A stretch of 64,000 bases of DNA, from NCBI GenBank assembly GCA_030490835.1, contig CM059972.1:15167764-15231763 (forward strand), written 5' to 3'. This DNA comes from Annona cherimola (Eukaryota > Streptophyta > Magnoliopsida > Magnoliales > Annonaceae). Position numbers and translations under genes: made by a program. Every line of letters begins with the position of its first letter. The stretch's first letter is position 1. Of this stretch, positions 38,205-50,675 are shown one piece after another. The notes under the pieces were generated by a model. It did no database searches. It worked only from the letters and a program-made list of their open reading frames with translations, and had not been told where the DNA came from.

Positions 38205-38960
38205 CAAGATGAGTTGTAATAGATCAAGATTTGTCAATACTAACTCTATTTTTAAGAAAATCTTGTTTGATTATATTTTTATACCGGATTGGGACAATGT
38301 TAGTTTAACATTTACTTTTTTCAATAGGTCTCAAAACAAATTTTAGGTTAGTCTCAAGTTGATTTTGGGACAGCAAGTCGGGTAAAAAAATGAGAGTCAA
38401 GTATGATTAAAATTTATATATATATATATATTACATATCAAGTATAAAGATACATCTTCACTAAATTTAAATATTATATGTTTCATTATTTTACTTATTT
38501 TTGATAAAATATTTCACTTATTAATAAAAGTAAACATCATTACTAAAATATGAGTAAAGATAGTATGACTTTATTAAAATAGGTTTACCACCTTTTAGAA
38601 TGGATTTTAACAATTTAAAAATTATTTTTAAAATAATAGTATTTTCTACAACTGTTTCTCAAATGCCGAAGAAACTCCAATTATGTGTGAAAATTATATG
38701 TGTATATATATAAATGTCTCTTATTGATCTTTATATTGTTGATATAATTCATCATTAATAATGTGAACATTTTGAAAGAAAATAAGACTTAGATTTTAAA
38801 ATACAAATAAATATATGCTAGACAAGTCAGAATTCTTTAGATCGGGACATAACCAATTAATCTCAATCTTATTTTTACATTTGGGTAGAAATTTTTTTAT
38901 CATTCATTGGTTTTACCTGTTACAAACAAGTTGAGTCGGGGATTATTGGTGGACCCACCC
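38205..38960. mobile_element. Diverged relative of the hAT-like element at 21.6 kb
   Basis: It begins AAGGGTAGGAATCAAGATG and ends near GGACCCACCCTTAATCCC. The interior shares AAAATCTTGTTTGA, GACAATGTTAGTTT and CTCAAAACAAATT-like blocks in the same order as 21577-22175. It is more degraded and no target duplication was recognised. A third fragment with a similar GGGTAAGTCAAG-to-ATGGGTCAACC structure lies near 19175-19345. Confidence 0.5.
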
Positions 38961-39757
38961 TTAATCCCAACTACCATACGGGTGTCCCTTCTTTCGTGCC
39001 ACTAATTTAAGATATCATCATTTTCAAAATTTTTGTCATTGTATATCTTTCATCAACATCTCAAATCAAAGACCCAAAATATTTAGGTCGGACTAAGTTA
39101 GGCCTTGCTTAGGTTAACTTAAATTCTTTTTATTTTTTTCATTTTTTTATAAACATGTAAAGTTACGTTCATTTAATCTAGAAGCCGCTATTTTTAGATG
39201 TTTTAAAGTTTTTTTTGGATCTTTAAATATATTAGCATTATTGTAATTTTCTATCTTAAAAAAATTATGATAATGCTGCTGCGTTAAAAAATCTAAAAAA
39301 TACTTTAAAAATTCAAAAATAGTAAAATTTGGTTTAAAAATTAAATACTTTCTAACTTACATGTTCATGCAAAAACTGAAAAAAATTAAAAATTATACGT
39401 ATTATGGACACATGACTACCCCATGCGGTCCGCCTTAAAAAATCACCCCTCCAACTTAATTAGAAAAATATGCATTTATAAAGCTAAACGTAAAAACGGT
39501 AAACAACTAATGTCTACATAAAATTACAAATTAATATTCATGAAGATAAGTGGGAGAAAGGAAACGAACCTAGCTATTTAACTGATAACCCTTTTGAGAA
39601 CTTCCTTAACTTTTTATTTGCTGATATATGCATTTTCAAATTAAATAATTCATTTTAAATACAATGGCTGATGTATTTGATCATGATGGTCTAGTTCGAG
39701 GCTCTCACGTTGACGAGTTTATCAAATTCTGTTAATGAATTGTATTTAATTAAATAA

Positions 39758-39793
39758 AAAAAATACCCAATTTTGCTGATAAAAAATACCCAA
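39758..39793 (+). mobile_element. Micro-insertion TTTTGCTGAT plus A's between 13-bp direct repeats
   Basis: AAAAAATACCCAA occurs at 39758-39770 and 39781-39793, with 10 bp between. Because the repeat begins with A's the tail merges with the right copy. This is the weakest member of the set, since A-rich repeats can arise by slippage. Confidence 0.35.
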
Positions 39794-40313
39794 ATTATGA
39801 CTTGCATTATTTCCGAAATTAGAGTCAATTGAGAATATTTTACATTCATTAAAAATGATGTGTTTATTACAAAGACTCATAAGGCCCCGACTTAATATTT
39901 AGATTATTTAAAGTATTTATCGTATCTAGAATAAAAAATTCTATATGGTTCCAAACATTCTAAATACGATAGATAAATTACATTCGATAAAGTTCGAGAT
40001 GGAACTCAAACCATACCGTCAAGTGAATTGATAGGACACAACATACTGAAGTTATTCCTATATTTATAATTGTGATTTAACGCTCAATGCTCGCATAATT
40101 TTCACTAATTTTTTACTTTTTGCATGGATATGTATGCACAAATAAGATCTTTTTACACGTAAATTTTCACAATTTTATTTTATTTAATATTTTTAAATTT
40201 CAAAAAAAAAAAAACAATTTTCATGTGCCAGCACATGAAAGATACATTTTCCATATTTGAAAACAAAAAATCATATAAAATGAAAATATAAAATTTGGTT
40301 GGTGAAACATATT

Positions 40314-40724
40314 GGAACCCAATCGTATGCACCCGGGTGCATTCAGCCTCAGTACACCCGGGTGCACTGCACCTATTTTTTTTTATTTTTTTTTGAAATT
40401 TTTTTCATACAATGGTTAATCTAGATTTATTTAACATATGTATCAATTTTTACTATTTTTGGAGACTTTTAGATATTTTTTTTAGATTTTTAAAAATCAG
40501 TGGCATTTTCGGTAATTTTAAATTACGGAAAATGCCACTGATTTTTAAAAATCTAAAAAAAATATCTAAAAATCTCCAAAAATAGTAAAAATTGATAAAT
40601 ATGTTAAATAAACTTATATTAACAGCTTCATGAAAAAAAATTTAAAAAAAAATAAAAATAAATAGGTGCAATGCACCCGGGTGCACTGAGGCTGAATGCA
40701 CCCGGTTGCATACGATCGGGCTCC
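40314..40724. mobile_element. 411-bp fold-back MITE with 9-bp target duplication
   Basis: Terminal inverted repeats start GGAACCCAATCGTATGCA (left) and, reverse-complemented, GGAGCCCGATCGTATGCA (right). The flanks carry the 9-bp direct repeat AAACATATT (40305-40313 and 40725-40733), typical of Mutator-like elements. Each arm holds CCCGGG-centred 12-14-bp palindromes (TGCACCCGGGTGCA once in the left arm, an imperfect second copy beside it). The AT-rich core, including the inverted CAGTGGCATTT/AAATGCCACTG, matches the 6326-6734 element although the outer arms differ. Confidence 0.85.
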
Positions 40725-43700
40725 AAACATATTAGGCACACATATCCGAGTAAAAAAAATAAACTTTTCCGACACAAGCATCCAATCGTATCTCAATGAA
40801 CGATTCTGCCTGTACGAAACCCCCTGAGATAAATACATTTTGACCGGTTGTGTTTCGTTGCACTCACATGGAAAATGAGTTGTGGAATTGGAAAAGGCCA
40901 CGAAGTCCGCAAGGTTTATGGTCCACTTTTTCGGTCTCAAGCTTCTGATCTTGAACAGTCAAACCACGATAAAAATGACAAAAAAGAGTGGCACCGGCAG
41001 ATAAATGGGCCACATAATTCCCAAGGGATTTGGTGTACCCAAATTCCAGTACAACATGTTTTAGTATTTAAATCGTTTTAATATTCATCCATATATATAT
41101 ATATATTTAGTTATGATGCCAAAAAAGTTATAGTATAAGTTTCGATTTTTGACCTTATAAATATGTATATGTCAATTTCTATTTTTTTTATTAGTCCTAC
41201 AATATCACATCTCTTCCCTTCTCAACTCAAAAATTCTTACATTTTTATCTTATTTTGAGTGTATTTGGCAATTAACAAAAAATGTCAATTTAAAACTTTT
41301 CAATCTAAAACTTTTCACTCTCCATAACTATCATATTTTTTAATCATTTTTTCACATTTTCCTATACAACTACCCTACTTTTCAATAATTTCTACACAAC
41401 TATTTACACAACAAACCTATTTATTTTAAGTTTATCATATTTATTACTCATCATTACCCCTATCATATTACATAATTTAACAACTTTTACTCTCTAAAAT
41501 TTTTCATCAAAAATTTTATTTATTATCCTGAATACCTTTGCAACTTCTACTGCTAAAAATCTGAAAGTACAAAAAAGCTAGTAGGCAACCATTTGTACAA
41601 ATATTGACTTTTGATCATCTACGCACCCAGTAATTGCCATGTAAGTAGGTTAGGCTGTCGTTTTCGAAAGAGAGAGCAATCGCTTCCTCCAAAGGCCCAA
41701 AAGCTGATCCCAATCGATTACATATCCCACTCCTACCTCAGCATGTGAAAAACACTGAAAAGCATGAATTTTTTTTTTCCCCCGTTACAGTGGTGATCAT
41801 GACCCTGGAAAACGATACAAAGAGCATGTGTCGCATGGTTTCACCCTAACTAACCTTTTTCTTCAGGGTCTTTTGCAGAATGAAGCACTTAAGTTCCGTA
41901 TTTTCAAAAGTACCCAACATATGGATTGGCTTATTATTAACTCATTCTTCAAATCCTAGGCTGCTCCAGCTTTAATTTCAATGTGTACTGTTGTATCGCC
42001 TTTAATTGGTTTCTCATTTTCTTATTTTTTTAAAATCTAAATCATTTTAATTGGATTTGTATACCAACTACCATACGTTGATTCCAAACGATTATTTAAA
42101 ATCATATATATTAATATGGGTAGAAATTCCCTATAAACGTTTGTATGGAGGTTTATACAAATGGTTAGTTTTTTTCTTTTTTTTTTCTTGACATCGAAAC
42201 CATTTAATGTATAAATTAGCAACTATATATTTATGGTTAATGATTCAACACTCACTTTAAGCATAGAGGCTAAATGCTTACCCTTGATTCTTAGTTTTAA
42301 AATATTTTTACAAAATTTAAACTATTTATTATTTTTATCCATGTATACTTGTTTATGATTATAGAAATTACATATATTGGAAACTTCTATACACTATATT
42401 TATGTTATACATTTTATAAAAAATTTAACGGTTATATATTCACTCCCAAGAAATGTTTTTTTTCAGAATATAAGTTCTCAATGAAAATTATTTTCAATAT
42501 CATAATAAAAGATGTGGTAGATATGGTAAATGGTTTAATTTTAAAAAAATTTAAAAGTAATCCTTTACTTAATTTTAAAACAGTTTGTACAATATCTTAA
42601 ACATTTATCATATTTATCCATGTGTACTTATTTATAATTCCAAAAATTGCATGTATTGCTAACTTCTATATGTTATGTTCATAGATTTTTTCAAAATTTT
42701 AGTCATCTATTTATTCTCAAAAGATATTAGTTTTTTATATAGATTATAGGTTTAATTACTTTTAGTAGCACGATAAGACAAGATGCGTTAAATATGATAT
42801 ATGATGTAGATTTTTAAAAATATTTAACATACATGTCCTTTCACGTCCATCGGCCTTGTAATTTAAGTTTGCATAGTCAATGAACCGTGGCTGAAATAAG
42901 CCAAGGAATGAGAAAAAAGAAATAAAGGGAAATACCTAAAAAGGTGAGAAATCAAAAATCAAGGGACAGGTTTTCATATTAGCCATAAAGGTATCATTGC
43001 ATATGGTCATCACCTCATTCGTGTAGCATTACTGCACATGCTTCCTATTTATAAATGTGTGAAATAAATGTAATAAAATAATTTAAAAGTAATAACAATT
43101 TAACCATCCAAAATATTACTTCTGTGTGGATAAATGACTCTATAAAGTCATATATATATATATGAGATATCATCCTATGCGGATGAACTACCGCATAATT
43201 ACGATGCAATCTATTGTAAAATAGGACCCATATATATTAAAATATAATAATATATTATACAATCATTTATTTATATAAAAATATACTTTAAATGGTTTAA
43301 ATGTTGAAAATACTACCTTAAACTTGATATTTACGTTAAACTATTTTACTTCGTTAATTTTTCATTTTACGATAAGGCCTATATACATATTTAATTTAGA
43401 TGAAAATTGGTGTATTAATAAAACAAATAATTATAAACACAATGGGTGATAATCAAGTGAGTCTCGTAGTGCATCAATTACATGATGCAATCGTATGCAC
43501 GAGATCATTTTCCTATATATATTGGGCCCTCTTCTATATAACACCTTCAAAATTTAAATTTTTGATGTTTAATGAAAGATTCAATCCAATTATTGTATTC
43601 AACATTATTTTTTTTTATCTAGGAGATTAAGTTTCATTCGGATCAAATATGTGCACAGACTACATTTGCTCAAAAATAGATACATTCATGTGTAAAATAG

Positions 43701-44735
43701 GAAAAATGATTAGATCTATTCATATTTGTATTAAAATGCAATAATATTTTCTAGAATATTGATTCATATAAAAATGATACTTTAAACCGTTTACATGTTA
43801 AAAGAATGGAACTTCAAAATTAATATTTATCATTAAATCATTTGGTTATGTTGATTTCATATATTTATAAATGGAGGTCATGTACAGTAATACATGATAA
43901 ATCATGTGATAAATCATGTTAAATACAATAGAAGGAGTAGATTTTTTTCTCAACCATCAAAATGTTTAAAATGGAAATAATTATATAGAAGATTAGTCTG
44001 ATATATAGAGTTAGAACTTATTTTGTGCATTTACATGCACTATAACTTACTGTGCATTTGGCTCAAAATAGGCCCGACATGATCATAAAATGTACATCTA
44101 TTATACCTATTGAATTTATAATTATTTCTTTTATTAGCAGGTCAATTTTTATCCAAATTTGATATGTGAACGACCTCATTTGAAAATGGTATAGACTCAG
44201 CGGGATAAAATAATTTGATGTAAATGATAATTTTACAGTTATTTTTTAAACATGTAGACTACCTAAGATATAATTTATACATAGATAAATAACTGTATAA
44301 AGTATTAATACATTTAAATGCATATATGGCCCATTTTTGGGTCAAATGTACTATAAAGTATGGTGCATGTAAATGAATGGGATAAGTTCTCGTATATATG
44401 TATATATAATATATGGGATCACTTTAATGAAACCCCGTTTATTTTTAACATCTAGAAGACTGATGAAAAATCTATTTCATCTATTGTATTGAACATTATT
44501 ACATTATCACGAAAAAATTTTCATTTGTCTAATATCACTGTACATACGTTATATCTGTAAATGTGTAAAATCAATATAATAAAATAGTTTATTCTTAAAA
44601 TATTAATTTTAAAGCAGTGTTTCAATATCTAAACTATTTAAAATATCACTACCGTATGAATAAATAATTCTATGAAGTATTATTATATTCTAATATATGC
44701 TTGAATAAATTCAAGCATCTTTTATAATTTACGCA

Positions 44736-44783
<48 letters not shown>

Positions 44784-46582
44784 CAAATGTGACCCATATA
44801 CATACTTGATTGAAATGAAACTTGGTCTTTTGGCTAACCAAGTAATGTTAAAATAATGAATGAATTAAATTTTATATCAATCATCAACATTTTAAAAATT
44901 AAATTTTACATAGGATTGCTTCAGAGCTCTTATATATACATACGGTTTCACTTCTATAAAACCTTTTTCTATGTAACCCCTTTAATTTTTAATATTTTAA
45001 TGATTTATATAAAATCTATTTCATCTATTATATTTACCATAATTTATAATATCTTAAAAACTCTTTTATTTATCCAATATTATTGCATATGGACCTCATA
45101 GAAAATCAACATAATAAAATGGTTTAATGTTAAATGTCAATTTTAAAGTTGTATTTTCAATATCTAAACCATCTAGAATATTACTTTTACATGGATAAAT
45201 GATTTATAAAGTATTATTATATTCTAATAGATGTGTAAATAGATCTAAGTGTTTTTCATAATTTACATATAAATATATATTTTTCAAAAAATGTGGCTCA
45301 TAAACATATTTGATCGAGATGAAACTTAGCCTCCTGGATAAATAAATGATGTTAAATATAATGAATAGATTAAATTTTTTATCAAGAATCAAAATCTCAA
45401 AATTTGAAAGGGTTACGTGGCTTCGTCTCTATGTATTCATTGTATTTAATATTGTTTATTTATCTAGGATACCAAGTTTCACCTTGATCAAATATTTTTA
45501 TGGGTCACATTTGTTGAAAAATATATATATTAATTATGAAAATTACTCGGATTCATTTATACATGTATTAAAATATAATAATATTTTATAAAATCATTTA
45601 TTCGCGTAGAAATAATATTTTAGACAGTGTAGATGTTGAAAATGCAACTTTAAATTTGATATTTAATATTAAATTATTTTATTATATTTATTTCAATGAG
45701 ACCCATACGTAGTGATTTTAGAAAAATAAAAGAGTTTTTAAGATGCTATAAATAATGTTAAATACAATATAAGCGAAACTATATATATATATATAAAGAG
45801 ATATGTTACTGTGTATTTATATGCACCAGTAACTTAGAGGTATATTTGACTCAAAATGGGCCCTATATGCATTTAAATATATTAATACTTTATATAATTA
45901 TTAATATATGTATGAATTATATTTTAGATAGTTTACGTGCTGAAAAAATAAGTTTAAAATTGTCATTTACATCAAACTATTTTATTACATTAATTTTGTA
46001 CCATTTTCATACTCATATTTAATTTAGATGAAAATCGATATGTTTATAAAAGCAATAATTCTAAATACAATTAGTAAAATAAATTATATTTTATGATCAC
46101 CTGGAACCTATTTTGATGGAAATGCACCGTAAGTTTTACGGTACATTTCCATGCATTGAAATATTTTTCATATATATAATTATAGTGCAACCTCTTGCAA
46201 AATAAGCCTTACATATATTAGAATGTTATGATACTTTATATAATCATTTATCCATGTAAAAAGCATATATTACGTGGTCTAGATGTTAAAAACTTTAAAA
46301 TTATTATTTACATTAAATTATTTTATTACGTTAAGTTTATACCATTTTCATATGGTTTGCATATACATATCTAATTTGGATGAAAATTGGTATAATAATA
46401 AAGTGAGTAGTTCTAAATACAATAGATAAAGTAGCTTTTCTATTCATGATCAAGTGGGTCCTACAGTGTATGGACTATATGGTGTAGTCCGAATGTAATA
46501 ATACTTTATAAGATTATTTATTCACTTAGGAATGATATTTTAAACTTAAATATTGAAAATCCTATTTAATAATTGATATTTA

Positions 46583-46857
46583 GGAGGTATTTAGCGAACA
46601 AGAAAACTTCTCAAACAAAAAATTTTTAATCTCTAGAGCTATCTTATTTTTTAATTATTTTTTACATATTTTCATATAACTATCCTACTTTTCAATCATT
46701 TATACACGACTATACATAAAACTAATGTATTTATTTTAACTTGATTATATTTACTTCTCATCATTACTCCTATCATATCACATCATTTTCTACTAATTCA
46801 AAAACTTTTTATACCAAAAATTTTTATTAAAAGTTTTACCACTTTCCAAACACACAT
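46583..46857. mobile_element. Tourist-type MITE nested in the TA-flanked repeat cluster
   Basis: Starts GGAGGTATTTAGCG after TTA and ends CAAACACACA before TTTA. The interrupted host repeat resumes with GTATTAAATTATTTTGTTACG, so the MITE is younger than that copy. Confidence 0.65.
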
Positions 46858-49243
46858 TTAGTATTAAATTATTTTGTTACGTTAATTTTGCATATTTATA
46901 AACAAGACTCATATACAGTGATAATAAATAAATAAAAGGGTTTCATGATTGTAGTAATAATACTAAATACAATAGATAAAATAAATTTTCCATCAACCAT
47001 CAAAAAATAAAAAATGGAGAGGGTTACATAGAAGTAGCCCTGTATATATAAGAACTTATTCGGTGCATTTGGCTTAAAATAGACTCTATATATTTAAATA
47101 TATTAATACTTTATACAATCATTTATTCATGTATAAATCATATTTTAGATAGTTTATATGTTAAAAAATAATTTTAAATGTCATTTATATCTAACTATTT
47201 TATGATGATGATTTTGTATCATTTTTAGATGGAGCTCATACATATATCAAATTTGAATGAAAATTAGTATGTTAATAAAAGAAACAATTCTAAATATAAT
47301 TAGTGGAGTAGATATATATTTTATAATCATGTGGGGCTTGTTTTAAGCCAAATTCATTTACATGCATTGGATAATAAATTATATAGGGTTCTGCTTCTAC
47401 GAAACTCATTTTTTATGTTAACTTCCTCATTTTTAAAATCTTGATGAATTATAGAAAATTCACTCTTTCCATCGTATTTAAGATCATTTATATTACCATG
47501 GAAACTTATAGTTGTCCTCGTTTTTAACATCTAAATCTTTTAAAATATCACTACTATATGGATAAATGATTTTATAAAGTATTATTACATTCTAATATAT
47601 GTGTGAATGGATCTAAATGTTTTTCATAATTTACACATGAATATATATTTTTGAGCAAATATGGCCCATACACATACTTGATTTGGATGAAACTTGGTCT
47701 TCTAACTAAACAAGTAATGTTAAATATAATGAATGGATTAAATTTTTCATCAGTCATCAAAATCTTAAAATTTAATACAACTTCTATATGACCTAGTTAC
47801 ACAGTCTCATACATGCGTTATCTCAAATTTCGAAGGGGTTACATAACTCCGCTTCTATATAACCTGGTTACGTAGAAGGAAAGCTCTGTATATATAATCT
47901 ATTAGGTGTGGACAGATTGCACCATAATTAATGTGTAATCTGTTGCAAAATAGGTCCAACATGTATTAAAATGTAATAATACTTTGTACAATTATTTATT
48001 TATATAAAAATATATTTTTGACAAGTTAGATGTTGAAATATAATTTTAAAATTGATATTTATGTCAAACTATTTTATTATGTTAATTTTGTACCATTTTA
48101 AGATGGAACCCATACACATGTTTGATTTAAATGAAAATTAATATGTTGTTAAAGTAAATAATTCTAAATACAATGAGTGGGGTAAATGTTAACTTTATGA
48201 TCACTTGCGGTCCATTTGCAATGAAATGCATCGTAATTATGGTGTAATCCGAATGTACTTAAATAAATTATATATATATATGGTCTCACTTGTATGAAAC
48301 TTATTTTCTATGTAACTCACTTCATTTTTAATATCTTGATGCTTAATAAAAATTCACTTTATCCATTATATTTAGCATCATTTATAGTATTTTGAAAACT
48401 TTTTTATTTGTCTAATATCACTATAGATGGCCCCATTGAAAATCAACGTAATAAAATGATTTAATATTAAATATCAATTTTAAAGTGGTATTTTCAACAT
48501 CTAAACCATCTACAATATCATTTATATGTGGATAAATAATTCTATAAAGAATTATTACATGTTAATACATATGTAAATGGATATAAGCATTTTTCATAAT
48601 TTACATATAAATATATATTTTTCAACAAATGTTGCCCGTAAACATTCTTGATCATGAAGAAACTTGATTTTCTAGATAAACAAATGATGTTAAATACAAT
48701 GAATAAATTGAATTTTTCATCAATGATTAAAATTTTAAAAATTAAGGGGTTGCATAACTTTTTTTCTATATAATCAGGTTATATAGAAGCGGTATATATA
48801 TATATATATATACATGGTCCCGCTTCTATGTAACTAGGTTACATAGAAGCGGACTCATACATAGAAGCGAACCCATGTAATTCCTTTAAAATTAAATATT
48901 TTGATCATTGATGAAAAATCTAATTCATTCATTGTATTTAATATCATTTGTTTATCTAGGATACCAAATTTCGTCCCAATCAAGTATCTTTATGGGTCAC
49001 ATTTGTTCAAAAATATATATACATTTATGTGTAAATTATAAAAAACGCTTAGATCTATTTACACATGTATTAGAATGTAATAATACTTTATGGAATCATT
49101 TATTCACATAGAAGTGGAGCCGTGTAGTCTCTTCAAAATCTAAAATTTTGATCCTTAACAGAAAATTAAATTCATTCATGGTATTTAACATCATTTGTTT
49201 ATTTAGAGAATCAAGTTTCATCTCAATCAAATATGTTTATGGG

Positions 49244-49318
<75 letters not shown>
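49244..49318. repeat. (TA)n microsatellite, about 75 bp
   Basis: An uninterrupted TA dinucleotide run followed by CACACACGCGCGTGCGCG, an alternating purine-pyrimidine segment. It lies at the right edge of the TA-flanked repeat cluster. Confidence 0.9.
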
Positions 49319-49320
<2 letters not shown>

Positions 49321-49326
<6 letters not shown>

Positions 49327-50640
49327 CGCGTGCGCGAAGACAAGGTAACCTCTTCCCTTCACCCCTTCCATCATCAATGGAAAGGACGGAATTATATAAA
49401 TTTAATAGATAATATTTATGACAAATAAATTTGGCAATTTACCCCAACTTTAAACCCTAGAACTCTCATTCTACATTCACGTCAACCACTTCGTTATCTA
49501 CGTGGTGACTGGTACCTGACTGCTTAATTACGTAGGTCTAAAAGAATAGGTTCAATGTGATGAAAAAAGTAGTGACGAAACAAGTTTCGATTCTGGTGAT
49601 TTTCTACAGGCTTAGCCCATAATGATTTATGATTAGAAGAAGGTTTGCCTATTAAATGTTAAAAATTGATAATAGCCTAATTTTATAGCACTGAGACTCA
49701 AAGAAAAAATAAAATTAGGAAGTGGAAATAAAATATTAGCAGTTATTATAGTAACGGGAACGCTTCGATAAGAAAGATATTGAGATTCTCCAAATAAATA
49801 ACTATATATATTTTTTGAATCCTCGTAAAAAGATGAGAATTTTAATATTTAAATATCCTAATCACTGTGGTTCTGAGATGATTTTGGAAGAAATTATTTA
49901 AAGTAAAATAAAATAAAAGGTTTGGCTCACTTGTGTTTGGGAAGAGAGAAAAAAATGGAAGAAAAAAAATTGGTGGAAAAATATTTGAAACAGATAGGGT
50001 AATGATGTGATAAGATATAGGTAATAACTAGAAGTAAAAGGAATAAATTGAAAGAGAGAGAATATTTGTGTGGGAAGATCTGAAAAATTAGGAGGCAAAA
50101 TTAGGGAAAAGATATACATTTTTTTCCTACTCCCCTCTCCTAAACACGAGTTCGGCCAAAATTTTGAAGGGGGCGCCGGGCGAGAGGGGGGTAGGGCAGC
50201 TGTTGGGCAAGGCCAGTTTGCAGTGGATGTTAGAGTTTCTCTGTCCTCTAGCCCGTTTGATAGGGAACAATAGAAACTATTATATTGCACATCCATAGGC
50301 CATGTTCTGAACATTGCATACTAATACCAGTACTACTAAAACACGTTCAATATTGGCACACTGGAACAAAAGATTAAATGAAAACATAGAACCGGCAAGC
50401 AATTCATTAATTAGTAGTTAGCCAGCAATTCATTTGGAATATATGCCATGTGAGGAATACAAACGTTATCAGCAAACTGTACACGTGTATGCCTACCCGC
50501 CTCATATCGAACAAGTCCATGAGCTCCAAAATTCAAACAATTGGAAACAGGCCCACTATTAGATCTCTGTAAAACTATTTACAAAATAGAACGAAAATGA
50601 ATATTTCCCTCAAACAATAAATACAACACTGGTGACTCCC
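49321..50640. other. Intergenic stretch downstream of the U-box gene
   Basis: No gene supported. It contains AT-rich DNA, a Tourist-like unit around 49920-50270 (GTGTTTGGGAAGAG at left; CCTAACACGAG-like sequence and a GGGGGCGCCGGGCGAG G-rich patch near 50165-50185), and the likely 3' untranslated region of the U-box gene just below 50676. I saw no convincing AATAAA signal on the minus strand. Confidence 0.4.
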
Positions 50641-50675
50641 AAGAGATTGCATTGCTTATTGCTTTTACTGGTCAC

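Larger units (their letters stand above)
36881..43140. repeat. Intergenic stretch, no gene seen
   Basis: Apart from the listed elements it holds a less AT-rich unique patch at 36950-37250, a degraded fold-back unit at about 39100-39425, a partial Tourist copy at about 41262-41540, and two similar halves at 42300-42450 and 42600-42740 (TTTATCCATGTGTACTTGTTTATGAT-type sequence), suggesting an old duplication. Confidence 0.45.
43141..49320. repeat. Cluster of nested TA-flanked repeats (families B and C)
   Basis: At least a dozen copies of two repeat types lie end to end. Family B (ends TGGGCCC...GCACT) is at about 43155-43510, 44010-44395 (inverted), 45795-46165, 46180-46510, 47045-47385 and 47890-48275. 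Family C (ends GCTTCTATGTAACC, interior TTTATCTAGGAGACCAAGTTTC and AATGATGTTAAATACAATG) is at about 43515-44000, 44400-44940, 44775-45790, 46855-47045, 47385-47890, 48275-48800 and 48815-49245. Most junctions are short TATATATA runs. Pure (TA)n tracts lie at 44741-44780 and 49244-49318. Frames here are repeat-derived. Confidence 0.65.

Noticed and set aside
49148..49348. Frame with a long Tyr-Ile repeat
   Set aside because: It is only a translation of the (TA)n microsatellite.
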